Source of the DNA: Aminomonas paucivorans DSM 12260
Lineage (GTDB): Bacteria; Synergistota; Synergistia; Synergistales; Synergistaceae
Assembly: GCF_000165795.1 (NCBI RefSeq)
Contig: NZ_CM001022.1
Location: forward strand, 372,001 to 436,000
DNA: 64,000 nucleotides
Direction: 5' to 3'
Shown here: positions 48,292 through 57,495 of the stretch, in pieces
Position numbering within the stretch: position 1 is the stretch's first letter
Layout: every line of letters begins with the position of its first letter
The notes under the pieces: model-generated
Databases searched by the model: none
What the model was told of the DNA's origin: nothing
What the model saw: the letters and a program-made list of their open reading frames with translations, nothing else
Position numbers and translations under genes: made by a program

Positions 48292-49433
48292 GGTTCCAGC
48301 TCCGGAAGGCGGGTGCGCAGGTCCAGCACCGCCTCGAAGAGGGGACCGCACCGCGAGGGGTCTGAGGCGAAGCGGAACAGGTGGCTGGGGCAGGAGCAGT
48401 CGGAGCAGCCGAAGCGGGGCACCGCCTCTTCCGCCAGCTCCCCGACCCTTCGGGCCAGCTCGCACTCCTCGTCCCGGGAGGAGCGCACCGGCAGGTCCCG
48501 CACCACCCGGCACCGTTCCCGCAGGAAATCGATGTGCCCGTGGAGCTTCTTTCCCACCCTTCGGTGCCGGGCGAGGCGGGCGGAGAGCCCCCCCCGGGCG
48601 GAGCCCGCGTAGACGTAGTACCCCTTGGGGAAGAAACGCTCCCCCAGGGCCCCCACGGGCAGGATCTCGTCCCGGGACAGCTCCAGCACCAGGAGGTAGG
48701 AGCCCCGGTCCCGGGCCTCCCGCATCCCCGCCTCCCAGGGCACCGGCAGCTCCCTCACCTCCGGGGACAGGCGGAAGGCCTCGTCCCAGGAAAGGGCCGC
48801 CACGAAGACCTCCACCCCCCTATCCCGGGCGGCGAAGAGGCTTGCGGCGAACTCCGGGTCGGTGTGCCAGTCCGGCAGGAAGGCCCGAGGCACCGGGGCC
48901 TGCACGAGGAAGAGCACCCCGCAGGGCTGTCCCGAGGAGGCCAGCTCCCCCAGGTGGTCCAGGTGGCGACGCCCCCGCAGGGAGGGGGCGTCGGGGAAGA
49001 GGGCCAGCCGTCGGTCGAAGAGGGTGCAGCACTTCACCTCCAGGAGAAAGGGCCCGCCGCTGCGCTGCAGGAGGAAGTCGAAGCGGCTCGCCCCGACCGC
49101 CACCTCCCGGCGGGTCACCGCGGCGTCCTCCAGCCCCGGGATCCCGCGTTGGCGCAGCAGGTGTTCCGCCGCGTCGTTGGCCCGGAGGGTGTCCAGGGGG
49201 ACGAAGGAGTCCAGCCGCTGTACCCCCACCGTCCGGAAGGGCAGGGTCCCTCCCGAGGGGGCCAGCCACAGGGGGCGCCCCGGGACCAGCAGCTCCAGGA
49301 GCCGTCCGGGGTTGGGGAGGTGCGCCCGGACCGTCCGTCCCTCCAGGTCCGCCTCCACCACGAAGCGGTTGAGACGCTGCAGGAAGCGGCCCTCCCGCAG
49401 GGACGGGGCCAGGGAGAAGGGCGAAGGGGGCAA
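48288..49433 (-). CDS. SfsA nuclease fused to a DUF123/GIY-YIG-like domain
   Basis: A 381-residue two-domain protein. Residues about 1-235 are SfsA, a DNA-binding or nuclease family protein: AHLPNPGRLLELLVPG, SRFDFLL and LEVKCCTLF with the PD-(D/E)xK-like residues. Residues about 240-365 match DUF123, a GIY-YIG-type fold: GSYLLVLELS, GYYVYAGSARGGLSARLARHRR and a cysteine cluster GCSDCSCPSHLF. I chose a TTG start at 49433 because AAAGGAGAG lies 6 bases upstream and the frame further up is antisense to the transporter gene. It overlaps the YgjP gene. Confidence 0.85.
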   Translation of the reverse strand: MPPSPFSLAPSLREGRFLQRLNRFVVEADLEGRTVRAHLPNPGRLLELLVPGRPLWLAPSGGTLPFRTVGVQRLDSFVPLDTLRANDAAEHLLRQRGIPGLEDAAVTRREVAVGASRFDFLLQRSGGPFLLEVKCCTLFDRRLALFPDAPSLRGRRHLDHLGELASSGQPCGVLFLVQAPVPRAFLPDWHTDPEFAASLFAARDRGVEVFVAALSWDEAFRLSPEVRELPVPWEAGMREARDRGSYLLVLELSRDEILPVGALGERFFPKGYYVYAGSARGGLSARLARHRRVGKKLHGHIDFLRERCRVVRDLPVRSSRDEECELARRVGELAEEAVPRFGCSDCSCPSHLFRFASDPSRCGPLFEAVLDLRTRLPELEP

Positions 49434-49577
49434 GGGGATCTCTCCTTTCGACGGCCCAGGGGGCCTCCGGGGTTTTGCGGGACCGAGAGCGAAGGTGGTA
49501 GAGTGGCTCGACCCGACGGATTTCCCGATTGTATCCCCGTCGGGGGCCTTGCGGGAAACGAAGGGAGACGTGAGGGC

Positions 49578-50471
49578 TTGAGAAGTGCCGAAACGGCGAA
49601 CCTCTTCCGGGGGAGGGCCTGCGCCCTGGGGGCGGTGCTGTTCTGGGGAGTCTCCTTTGTGGCCGCCAAGGCGGCGCTGCGGGAGCTGCCCCCGGGGCTT
49701 CTGGTGTGGGTCCGCTGCACCCTGGGGGCGGGGGTGTTCACCCTGGCCGCCCTCCTTCGGGGCAGCGAACTGCGGATCCCCCGGGACCAGAGGCTCTACC
49801 TGGCGGTCCTGGGGGTTATGGGGATCCCCTTCCACCTGATGATCCAGAGCGTGGGGCTGCTCACCGTCTCCGCCTCCGCCACCGCCTGGATCCTGGCGGT
49901 CTCCCCCGCCCTGGTGGCCCTGCTGGGGTGGGCCTTCCTGGGGGAGCGGCTTGGGGCGAAGGGGGCGGGGGGCATTGCCCTGGCCATGACGGGGGTCTTT
50001 CTGGTGGCGGGGGGCGGGAAGGGGCCGCTGGGCTACACCCTGGGGGACGGGCTGGTGCTCCTCTCCGCCCTGAACTGGGCGGCCTTCTGCGTGGCCTCCC
50101 GCCGGGGGCTGAAGGTCCTCTCCCCGGCCCAGATGGGGTGGGCCATCATGGTCCTGGGGTGGATCGCCTCCTTCCCCCTCCTGGCGTTGCCGGGCTGCGA
50201 CCTGACGGTCCTGGCCCGCCTCTCCCCCGCAGGCTGGGGGGCGGCGCTGTTTCTGGGGGTGGGGTGCTCCGGCCTGGCCTACGCCCTGTGGTACGACGCC
50301 CTCCTGGTCCTGCCGGTGGCCCAGGCGGGGGCCTTCCAGTACCTCCAGCCCCTGGTGGCGGTGCTGACGGGGTGGTTCCTTCTGGGGGAAACCCCCACCT
50401 GGCCCCTCCTGGCGGGAGGGGGGGCCATCCTCGCGGGAGTGTCCATCCTGAGCCGGTCGGGAAGGCACTAG
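49578..50471 (+). CDS. EamA/DMT-family transporter
   Basis: A 297-residue protein with ten predicted membrane segments and two EamA repeats (GAVLFWGVSFVAAKAALRELPPG at the start; LVLLSALNWAAFCVASRRGL for the second half; AQAGAFQYLQPLVAVL near the end), typical of the drug/metabolite exporter superfamily. The start is unsure: the frame has no ATG near the first segment; TTG at 49578 with GGGAG ten bases away is my choice. Monocistronic, divergent from the SfsA gene. The 144-bp gap between them shows no convincing promoter. Confidence 0.85.
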   Translation: MRSAETANLFRGRACALGAVLFWGVSFVAAKAALRELPPGLLVWVRCTLGAGVFTLAALLRGSELRIPRDQRLYLAVLGVMGIPFHLMIQSVGLLTVSASATAWILAVSPALVALLGWAFLGERLGAKGAGGIALAMTGVFLVAGGGKGPLGYTLGDGLVLLSALNWAAFCVASRRGLKVLSPAQMGWAIMVLGWIASFPLLALPGCDLTVLARLSPAGWGAALFLGVGCSGLAYALWYDALLVLPVAQAGAFQYLQPLVAVLTGWFLLGETPTWPLLAGGGAILAGVSILSRSGRH

Positions 50472-50596
50472 AGAACCGGGACCGAGGCCCCGGGAGAAAG
50501 ACGACGCTTCAGGTGGCCGCAGCATGACGGTTCGAGTAAACTGCGGAAAGAAATCGGGGAGAACGTTTTCTCCGTCTCCCCGTCCGGGGGTGGGGC

Positions 50597-51712
50597 ATGG
50601 TTCGACGGGTGTACCGGGATGATTTTCGGGCGGGCATGGTCCTGGCCAGCGCGATCCTCTCCGACGGGGGGCTCTTCCTCCTCTCCGAGGGGGTCGTCCT
50701 GAACGACGACCATCTTCGCCTGCTTCGGTCCAACGGGGTTCCCTTCATCCACGTCCGGGAGGGGGAGGCCTTCGCCCCCTGGGAGGGAGGCGTGCCGCCC
50801 CTGATCCCCGAGGGGAGCATGACCGGGGCGGTGGAGGCCCTCAAGGGCGCCTTCGCCAGCGCCGCCCAGGGGGACGAGGAGCTGCTGGGGGCCCGTCTGG
50901 AGGGCCTGATCCCCGTGGTGGCGGAGATTCAGGACCAGGTCCTCTCCCAACCGGAGATGGTGGCCCACTGCCAGGACCTGCGGGGGCACGACGACTACAC
51001 CTTCCGCCACTCCGTCCACGTCATGGTGATCTCCCTCCTCATGGGCAAGGCCCTGGAGATGCCCGAAGGGATGCTCACGGCCCTGGCCATGGGGGCCGTC
51101 CTCCACGACATCGGCAAGACCCAAATTCCCGTGGAGATCCTCAACAAGCCGGGACGCCTGAACCCGGAGGAGATGCGGATCATGCGCCGCCACCCGGAGA
51201 TGGGGGCGGCGATGCTGGAGAGCAGCCACCTGGTGTCCCTGGAGAGCCGCAGGGTCCTGGCCCAGCACCACGAGCGCTGGGACGGCTCCGGCTACCCCCT
51301 GGGGCTCAAGGGGCGGGAGATCCACCCCTTCGCCCGGCAGGTGGCGGTGGCGGACGTGTACGACGCCCTGGCCTCCGCCCGGCCCTACAAGACCCAGCGC
51401 TTCGCCCACGAGGTGTACCGGTACGTCCGCTGCCAGTCCGGAACCCTCTTCGACCCCAAGGTGGTGGAGGTCTTCTCCCGGGTCACCACCCCCTACCCCG
51501 TGGGCACCTGGATGCTCCTCTCCTCGGGACACGTGGGCATGGTCACCCGGGTGGAGCGGGGCAACACCCTCCGCCCGGAGGTGACGGTAGTGCATCACAC
51601 CCGGACGGGCACCCTGTCCACCCCCCTGGTTCTGGACCTGGCGGCCCACCCTCGCCTGCAGGTGCGGGACATCCTACCCGCGGAGCCGGGGTACGAGGTC
51701 TGCCCCCGGTGA
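50597..51712 (+). CDS. HD-GYP domain c-di-GMP phosphodiesterase
   Basis: A 371-residue cytosolic protein that should hydrolyse c-di-GMP. An N-terminal part of about 130 residues has no clear family. The HD-GYP domain covers about 130-300 with metal ligands in FRHSVHV, VLHDIGKT and LAQHHERWDGSGYP, and the ADVYDALASARPYK helix. A C-terminal strand-rich segment follows (GTWMLLSSGHVGMVTRV). It opens an operon with two kinases: its stop overlaps the next GTG start. The upstream gap holds a GGGGAGA / TCTCCCC hairpin-like element but no obvious promoter. Confidence 0.92.
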   Translation: MVRRVYRDDFRAGMVLASAILSDGGLFLLSEGVVLNDDHLRLLRSNGVPFIHVREGEAFAPWEGGVPPLIPEGSMTGAVEALKGAFASAAQGDEELLGARLEGLIPVVAEIQDQVLSQPEMVAHCQDLRGHDDYTFRHSVHVMVISLLMGKALEMPEGMLTALAMGAVLHDIGKTQIPVEILNKPGRLNPEEMRIMRRHPEMGAAMLESSHLVSLESRRVLAQHHERWDGSGYPLGLKGREIHPFARQVAVADVYDALASARPYKTQRFAHEVYRYVRCQSGTLFDPKVVEVFSRVTTPYPVGTWMLLSSGHVGMVTRVERGNTLRPEVTVVHHTRTGTLSTPLVLDLAAHPRLQVRDILPAEPGYEVCPR

Positions 51713-53139
51713 CGGAACCCCGCCGCCCGGACGTGCTCATCGTGGACGATGAGCCCTCCTGGCGGGAGGTCCTGGAGGTGCTCCTCCTCCCGGAGGAGTA
51801 CTCCCTGCGCTTCGCCTCCTCCGGAATCCAGGCACTGGAGGAGGCCCGGGGCCGCTGCCCCGACCTGGTGCTTCTGGACGTGATGATGCCCGGCATGGAC
51901 GGGTTCCAGGTCTGTCGCGCCCTGAGGGAGCAGCGGGAGACGGGGGAGGTTCCCGTGGTGATGATCACCGCTCTGGAGGACCGACAGTCCCGCATCGCCG
52001 GGGTGGAGGCGGGGGCGGATGACTTCGTCTCCAAACCCTTCGACCGGATGGAGCTGCGGGCTCGGATCCGAACCATCCTCAAGCTGGACCGGTTTCGCAG
52101 GCTCTGTACGGAGCGCTCCCGCTTCCAGAAGCTCATCGAACGCTCCCGGGAGGGATACCTGATCCTGGACCCCCGGGGGCGGGTGTCCTTCGCCAACCCC
52201 ACCGCCCGAACCCTCCTGGAACTCCCCGACCCCTCCTCTCCGTCCTTCCTCCTGGAGGAATGGCTGGGGCAGGAGTGGGTCCGGCGCCCCCTGGGGGAGG
52301 CGGAAGGGAGGGCGCCGGGAGCCTGTCTCCTGGTGCGGCCCCGTCGGGAGGGGGCCCCTCCGGTCTGGCTGTGCCTGGATCGCCCCCTGGACGAGGCGGA
52401 GCCCTCGGAGGAGCGGGTGTTCCGGGTCCGGGACGTCTCCGCGGAGATGGGGCTTTGCCGCAGCCGCGGGACCTTTCAGGTCCTGGTGAACCACAAGCTG
52501 CGCACCCCCCTTTCCGCCGCCCTGGCGGGGGCCCAGGTGTTGCAGGGCCGGAGGGACGGAAAGGAGGACCCCTGTCTGCGGGCGGTGTCCTCCTCCCTGG
52601 AGCGCCTGGCGGCGGAGATCCGGGGCGTCCTGGCCTACACGGAAGCCTTGGGGGGAAGCGGTTTCGGCGCCCCCTTTCCCTTGGCGGAGCTGAAGCCCCT
52701 GGTGGAGGGACTGCGGGTCGACCTGGGGCTGGCCGACCCGGTGGACTGCGCCCTGGAGACCTCCCTGGAGGAGGCGACGGTACCCCTTTCCCGGGAGGTC
52801 CTCCAGACCCTCCTGGCGGAGCTGTTGGGGAATGCCGTCAAGTTCCATCCCCGAGGGGTACCCCGCCTGGAGCTGGAGGCGCGCCGGGAGGGAGACCGGG
52901 GGGTCCTGCTGCTGCGGGATGACGGGGTGCGCCTTTCTCCGGGACAGCTCGGCCGGGTCTTCCATCCCTACTTCCAGGGGGAGCGGGGCTTTACGGGGGA
53001 AACGGCAGGCATGGGGCTGGGGCTTTCCCTGGTGGAGGTGTTGGTGCTGGAGGCGGGGGGGCGCTGCGTCCTGACGAACCGGGAGGACCGCCCGGGGGTC
53101 CAGGTCCGCCTGGAGCTGCCCCTGCAGGAGCGGGCATGA
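51709..53139 (+). CDS. Receiver-PAS-histidine kinase
   Basis: A 476-residue protein in which the receiver comes first: acidic pair VDDEPSW, acceptor Asp in LLDVMMPGMDG, Lys in VSKPFD (about 1-120). A PAS-like region (GYLILDPRGRVSFANP, about 145-250), a short HisKA part with LVNHKLRTPLSAALAG (about 263) and a HATPase domain with LLGNAVKFHPRG and GMGLGLSLVE follow. GTG start overlaps the HD-GYP stop (GTGA). Such receiver-first kinases relay a signal from another kinase, perhaps the one encoded next. Confidence 0.9.
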   Translation: MTEPRRPDVLIVDDEPSWREVLEVLLLPEEYSLRFASSGIQALEEARGRCPDLVLLDVMMPGMDGFQVCRALREQRETGEVPVVMITALEDRQSRIAGVEAGADDFVSKPFDRMELRARIRTILKLDRFRRLCTERSRFQKLIERSREGYLILDPRGRVSFANPTARTLLELPDPSSPSFLLEEWLGQEWVRRPLGEAEGRAPGACLLVRPRREGAPPVWLCLDRPLDEAEPSEERVFRVRDVSAEMGLCRSRGTFQVLVNHKLRTPLSAALAGAQVLQGRRDGKEDPCLRAVSSSLERLAAEIRGVLAYTEALGGSGFGAPFPLAELKPLVEGLRVDLGLADPVDCALETSLEEATVPLSREVLQTLLAELLGNAVKFHPRGVPRLELEARREGDRGVLLLRDDGVRLSPGQLGRVFHPYFQGERGFTGETAGMGLGLSLVEVLVLEAGGRCVLTNREDRPGVQVRLELPLQERA

Positions 53140-55769
53140 CCCCCCTCCCGGACTCCCGAGCCTCCCGTCGCCTCCTGGAGGCGGCGGCCCGGTGCGCCTC
53201 GGAGCTTCTCCTGGCCCCGGACGTCCCCCGGGCCATATCCCGCTCCCTGGGGATCCTGGGGGAGGCGGTGGGGGTGGATCGGACCTACCTCTTCGAGAAC
53301 CACCGGGACCCCGTCACGGGGGGGCTTCGGATGTCCCAGCGCTTCGAGTGGGTCGCCCCGGGCATCCCCCCGCAGATCGAGAACCCTTCCCTTCAGAATC
53401 ATCCCTACAATCCGGACTTCCAGCGGTGGGAGCGGGTGCTCCGTTCCCGGGCCTCCATCCGGGGGGAGGTCCGCACCTTCCCGGAGGAGGAGCGGGAACT
53501 CCTGGAATCCCAGGGCATCCGGAGCATCCTGGTGGTCCCGGTCTTCCTGGAGGAGCAGTTCTGGGGGTTCGCGGGGTTCGACGACTGCCGCCGGGAGCGT
53601 CGCTTCGACGAGGACGAGGAGTCCGTCCTCTCCCTGGCGGCGGCGGGGATCGGGGCGGCCCTGGTGCGCTCCCGGATGCACCGCCGCATGGAAGAGGAGG
53701 TGCGGGAGCGGACCCGGGACCTCCAGCGCCAGGGAGAGGTCCTGCGGCAGGAGGTGGCGGAGCGTCAGGCGGGGGAACGGCGGCTTCGTCTCCAGAACCG
53801 GTTCCTGGAGTCCCTGCACCAGATCTCCCTGGATTTCCTGTCCCTCCAGGATCCCCGGGAGGTGGAGCGGGCCATCCTGGAACGGGCACGGGATCTCTTC
53901 GGGGCCCGTCGGGCCTACCTGGTCTCGGCGGAGACGAAAAGCCCCGGCGCCCCCTCCCCCCGGTACCTGCGGGACGTCCCCCCGGGGGAGACGGACCCCC
54001 GGCATCCCTGGGGAGGGGACCTGGCCTCGGAGACCCTGCGGGGAGGCATCCCGAGGCTTCGGGTTCGGGAGAACGGGGGGACGTGCCTGGGGTTGCCCCT
54101 CCTGTGGGGGGAGGATGCGGCGGGAGCCCTGCTCCTGGACCTTCAGGACCCCGGGACCCCCTCGGCGGACCGGCTGCTTTTGGCACACGCCTTCACGGAC
54201 CTGGCGGCCCTGAGCTGGCGCAACGCCTCCCTGCACGAAGCCCTGCTGAAGCAGCTGGAGGAAGGGCGGCGCACCCGGGCCGTCCTGGAGGAGAGCCGGG
54301 AACGCTACCGCCGTCTGGTGGACCACGCCCCCCTGGGCATCGTGCGTCTGGAGGGAGGGGGCCGGGTGGTGGACTCCAACGCCAAGCTCCTGGAACTCTT
54401 CGACACCACCGGGGAGCGCCTGGCGGATCGGGACATCTTCTCCCGTCCCGGCCGGCTTCTGCCGGAGGTGCTGGAGGCGGTGCGCCAGTGCCAGCAGACC
54501 CGAAGACCCCGGGTCCTCTCCTTCGCCTTCCCCAAAGGGACGGGGTGCAAGCACCTGAAGGCCCACCTGGTCCCCCTGGGGCCGGAGGAGCTTCTGGGGG
54601 TGGTGGAGGACGTGACGGACCTGGTGGAGGCGGAGAAGGCCCTGTGGAAGCGAACGGAGGAGCTGAGCGCCGCCAGCGCCGACCTGACCCGCACCGCCCG
54701 GATGAAGGACGAATTCCTCGCCCACATGAGCCACGAGCTGCGCACCCCTCTGGGGGCCATGCTCAACCTGGCGGAGGCCCTGGCGGAGGAGTCCCTGGGG
54801 ACCCTGAACGAGGCCCAGAGACGCATCCTCCAGAGCATCGAGGAGTGCGGCCGCCACTTCCTCTCCCTCATCGGGGACATCCTGGACCTGTCCAAGGTCG
54901 AGGCGGGGCGGCTCGACCTGGTCCGCTCTCCCCTGGACGTGGCCTCCCTGGCCCGGGGGGCCCTGACGGCCCTCTCCCGGGATTTCGAGAAGAAGGGAAT
55001 CGCCGTGTCCCTGGAGGCCCCGGAGGACCTGCCCCGGGCGGACGGGGATCCGAAACGGGTCCGGCAGATCCTGGTGAACCTCCTGTCCAACGCCGTCAAG
55101 TTCACCCCCCAGGGGGGGCGCGTGGGGGTGGAGGTCCTTCGGGACCCCCTGCGACCCGCCGTGGCGGTGACGGTGTGGGATCGGGGCATCGGCATCTCCC
55201 CGGAGGACCTGGATCGTCTTTTTGTCCCCTTCGTGCAGGGAGAAGGGGGGCTGAGCCGTTCCTTCTCCGGGACGGGGCTGGGGCTGAGCCTGGTGTTGCG
55301 GATGGTGGAGCTTCACGGCGGGGGACTTCAGGTGGAGAGCGCCCCGGGAGAGGGAAGCCGCTTCACCGTCCGCCTCCCCCTGGCGGAGGAGGTCTCGGAG
55401 GAGCCCCTTGCCCCTCCCCACGGGGTCCCTTCGGTGCTTCTGGCCACCCGGAGGCTCCACCCGTTTCGCTCCCTGGTCCGTCGCCTGGGTCGGGAAGGAC
55501 TGGGGGTCCTGCGGCTTCGCACCCCCGAGGAGGTCCCCGACGCCCTCCGTCAGGGTCCCGTCCGAGGGGTCCTGGTGGACTGGACCGGGGGAGGGCGGGA
55601 ACTCTTCCGGGACCTGATGCGGGACCCCGATCTGGGGAACCTTCCCAAGGCGGTCTGTGCCACCCTGGTGTTCCCCGGCACCCGCAGGGAGGTCCTGGCG
55701 GCGGGGGCTGGAGCCTTCTTCCCCCTTCCCCTGGACCCGGAGGCGGTCCTGGAGTCCTTCCGAGCCTGA
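53136..55769 (+). CDS. GAF-GAF-PAS histidine kinase with degenerate receiver
   Basis: An 877-residue cytosolic kinase. Two GAF-like domains (about 10-180 and 225-370; VDRTYLFENHRD, LVVPVFLEEQFWGFAGFDD), coiled coil between them (RRMEEEVRERTRDLQRQGEVL), a PAS (about 385-490, APLGIVRLEGGGRVVDSN), HisKA with MSHELRTPLGAMLNLAEAL (about 530), HATPase with NLLSNAVKFTPQGG, DRGIGIS, and GTGLGLSLV. The last ~110 residues look like a receiver that has lost its acceptor (GVLVDWTGGGRELF in place of the usual DxxMPxMDG). It is coupled to the previous kinase by a 4-bp overlap. Confidence 0.9.
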   Translation: MTPLPDSRASRRLLEAAARCASELLLAPDVPRAISRSLGILGEAVGVDRTYLFENHRDPVTGGLRMSQRFEWVAPGIPPQIENPSLQNHPYNPDFQRWERVLRSRASIRGEVRTFPEEERELLESQGIRSILVVPVFLEEQFWGFAGFDDCRRERRFDEDEESVLSLAAAGIGAALVRSRMHRRMEEEVRERTRDLQRQGEVLRQEVAERQAGERRLRLQNRFLESLHQISLDFLSLQDPREVERAILERARDLFGARRAYLVSAETKSPGAPSPRYLRDVPPGETDPRHPWGGDLASETLRGGIPRLRVRENGGTCLGLPLLWGEDAAGALLLDLQDPGTPSADRLLLAHAFTDLAALSWRNASLHEALLKQLEEGRRTRAVLEESRERYRRLVDHAPLGIVRLEGGGRVVDSNAKLLELFDTTGERLADRDIFSRPGRLLPEVLEAVRQCQQTRRPRVLSFAFPKGTGCKHLKAHLVPLGPEELLGVVEDVTDLVEAEKALWKRTEELSAASADLTRTARMKDEFLAHMSHELRTPLGAMLNLAEALAEESLGTLNEAQRRILQSIEECGRHFLSLIGDILDLSKVEAGRLDLVRSPLDVASLARGALTALSRDFEKKGIAVSLEAPEDLPRADGDPKRVRQILVNLLSNAVKFTPQGGRVGVEVLRDPLRPAVAVTVWDRGIGISPEDLDRLFVPFVQGEGGLSRSFSGTGLGLSLVLRMVELHGGGLQVESAPGEGSRFTVRLPLAEEVSEEPLAPPHGVPSVLLATRRLHPFRSLVRRLGREGLGVLRLRTPEEVPDALRQGPVRGVLVDWTGGGRELFRDLMRDPDLGNLPKAVCATLVFPGTRREVLAAGAGAFFPLPLDPEAVLESFRA

Positions 55770-55779
55770 AGACGAAGAA

Positions 55780-55809
55780 GAGGAGGTCCGGGATTTCCCG
55801 GACCTCCTC
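55780..55809. terminator. Hairpin between the kinase operon and arcC
   Basis: A 13-bp stem (GAGGAGGTCCGGG and complement) with an ATTT loop, placed between convergent stops. The flanks are pyrimidine-rich on the minus strand (CTTCTTCGTCTTC), so it may serve both directions. Confidence 0.65.
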
Positions 55810-55846
55810 CGATGTTTCGTCCCTTGGGGACGCAGGACAGTGGCCC

Positions 55847-56803
55847 CTAGGCCATGGTGACCACGGTGCCCTCCTTGCCCTCCAGGGCGTCCACGGCCTT
55901 GTAGAGGGAGGTGATGATGGCCTTCCGGCCCGGGAAGGTGCGGGCGAACTTCACCGCCGCCATCACCTTGGGGAGCATGCTCCCCGGGGCGAAGTGCCCC
56001 TCCTCCATGTACTGGATGGCCTCCGCCACGGTCATCTGGGAGAGGACCTTCTGCTCGGGCTTCTTGAAGTTCAGGCAGACCCGGTCCACCTCCGTGAGGA
56101 TGAGGAGCACGTCCGCCTCGATGTCCTCCGCCAGCTTCTCCGCCGCCAGGTCCTTGTCGATCACCGCCGCCACTCCGGTGAGGGAGCCGTCCAGGTTCTC
56201 CACCACCGGGATGCCGCCGCCTCCGGCGGTGACCACGATGGTGCTGTCCCAAAGGCGCTTCACCGCAGCGATCTCGGAGATCTTCTTGGGCTCCGGGGAG
56301 GCCACCACGCGCCGCCAGCCCCGTCCCGCATCCTCCTTCATGGCGTAGCCCTTCTCCTCCGCCAGCTTCTTGGCCTCCTCTTCGCTGTAGAAGGGGCCGA
56401 TGGGCTTCGTGGGCTTCTGGAACGCCGGGTCCCGGGGGTCCACCACCACCTGGGTCACCAGGGTCACCACGGGGATGTTGAGGTTCCGGTTCCGCAGGGC
56501 GTCCCGCAGGGCCTGCTGGATCTGGTAGCCGATGTAGCCCTGGCTCATGGCGCCGCACACGTCGAAGGGCATGGCGGGGGTCTCGGGGTTGGCCTGGGCG
56601 GCGATCTCCTGCCCCAGGACGATGCGTCCCACCTGGGGACCGTTGCCGTGCACCACCGCCATCTCGTAGCCTCGCCGGCTGATCTCGGCCAGGTACGCGG
56701 CGGTCTTCTGCACCACCTGCAGCTGCGCTTCTGCGGTGGGGGGCGTGCCTGCCTCCTGCAGCGCGTTGCCTCCCAGAGCGACGACGACCTTCGTGGCACC
56801 CAT
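55847..56803 (-). CDS. arcC: Carbamate kinase
   Basis: Makes ATP from carbamoyl phosphate in arginine or citrulline fermentation. The 318-residue protein has VVALGGNALQ at the start, VVHGNGPQVG, the AGGGGIPVV loop, AVIDKDLAA and LLILTEVDRV, all in family order and with usual length. No arcA (deiminase) or arcB (transcarbamylase) gene is adjacent, so arcC is an isolated member here. It is divergent from an Lrp-type regulator gene. Confidence 0.95.
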   Translation of the reverse strand: MGATKVVVALGGNALQEAGTPPTAEAQLQVVQKTAAYLAEISRRGYEMAVVHGNGPQVGRIVLGQEIAAQANPETPAMPFDVCGAMSQGYIGYQIQQALRDALRNRNLNIPVVTLVTQVVVDPRDPAFQKPTKPIGPFYSEEEAKKLAEEKGYAMKEDAGRGWRRVVASPEPKKISEIAAVKRLWDSTIVVTAGGGGIPVVENLDGSLTGVAAVIDKDLAAEKLAEDIEADVLLILTEVDRVCLNFKKPEQKVLSQMTVAEAIQYMEEGHFAPGSMLPKVMAAVKFARTFPGRKAIITSLYKAVDALEGKEGTVVTMA

Positions 56804-56847
56804 TGCGGATCACTCCTCCATACGATTCGGGTTGGGGTCTGGGGAAG

Positions 56848-56877
56848 AGTGTAAACCTAAACCGGTCTCCGGTTCAA
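56848..56877 (-). promoter_or_regulatory. Promoter of arcC
   Basis: On the minus strand TTGAAC, an 18-base spacer, then TACACT, 45 bases before the start codon. Confidence 0.55.
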
Positions 56878-56915
56878 TATGAGGGGTTGCCATGGAATCT
56901 CATGAAGTCGACAGG

Positions 56916-56945
56916 TTGGGAGGAGGGGGCTTTTTCCGGTATGAT
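56916..56945 (+). promoter_or_regulatory. Promoter of the lrp-nitroreductase operon
   Basis: TTGGGA, an 18-base spacer, then TATGAT, with the inverted repeat described next lying right at the expected transcription start. Confidence 0.45.
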
Positions 56946-56970
56946 CCGTGGGAAGCGTAGGATTCCACGG
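56946..56970. promoter_or_regulatory. Inverted repeat, possible operator
   Basis: CCGTGG and CCACGG arms separated by 13 bases, with further partial symmetry (gAA / TT). It lies between the -10 box and the lrp start, a location fitting autoregulation by Lrp. No direct evidence of binding. Confidence 0.4.
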
Positions 56971-57018
56971 TTTTGCCTCCCGGGGGAGCGTAAACCGAAA
57001 CGAAACGGGGGAAGGGAC

Positions 57019-57495
57019 ATGCAGTCGGACAAATTGCTGGACGACATCGGTCGGCAGATCCTCAGGGCGCTTCAGGAGGATGCCCGGATCTCCTTCAGCG
57101 AGCTGGGGCGTCGGGTGGGGCTCTCGTCTCCCGCCGTGGCGGAGCGGGTCCGCCGCATGGAGGAGGGAGGGGTGATCCAGGGCTACCGGGCCATGGTGAG
57201 CTACGAGCGCCTGGGATTCCCCATCACCGCCTTCATCCGGGTGAGCACCCCCGCCAGCCGCATGCACGAGGCGGACCTCATCGCGGAGAAGATCCCGGAG
57301 GTGCTGGAGTGCCACCACCTCACCGGCACGGACTGCCTGATCCTCAAGGTGGTGGTCTCCTCGGTGGGGCATCTGGAGGAAGTGATCAACCAGATGGGAC
57401 ACTACGGCCAGACCACCACCTCCATCGTCCTGTCCTCCCCGGTGACGAGCCGCATCCTGGAGCCGTCCATGCTGGACAACGCCGAGAGACCGTGA
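57019..57495 (+). CDS. Lrp/AsnC-family transcriptional regulator
   Basis: A 158-residue regulator. N-terminal helix-turn-helix (DDIGRQILRALQEDARISFSELGRRVGLSSPAVAERVRRMEEGGVI) followed by the RAM/AsnC ligand-binding domain (about 65-145, ITAFIRVSTPASRMHEAD, VLECHHLTGTDCLILKVVV). Family members bind amino acids and control amino-acid metabolism, so divergent arcC is a natural target. ATG at 57019 with GGAAGGG upstream. Its stop overlaps the nitroreductase start by 4 bp. Confidence 0.93.
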   Translation: MQSDKLLDDIGRQILRALQEDARISFSELGRRVGLSSPAVAERVRRMEEGGVIQGYRAMVSYERLGFPITAFIRVSTPASRMHEADLIAEKIPEVLECHHLTGTDCLILKVVVSSVGHLEEVINQMGHYGQTTTSIVLSSPVTSRILEPSMLDNAERP

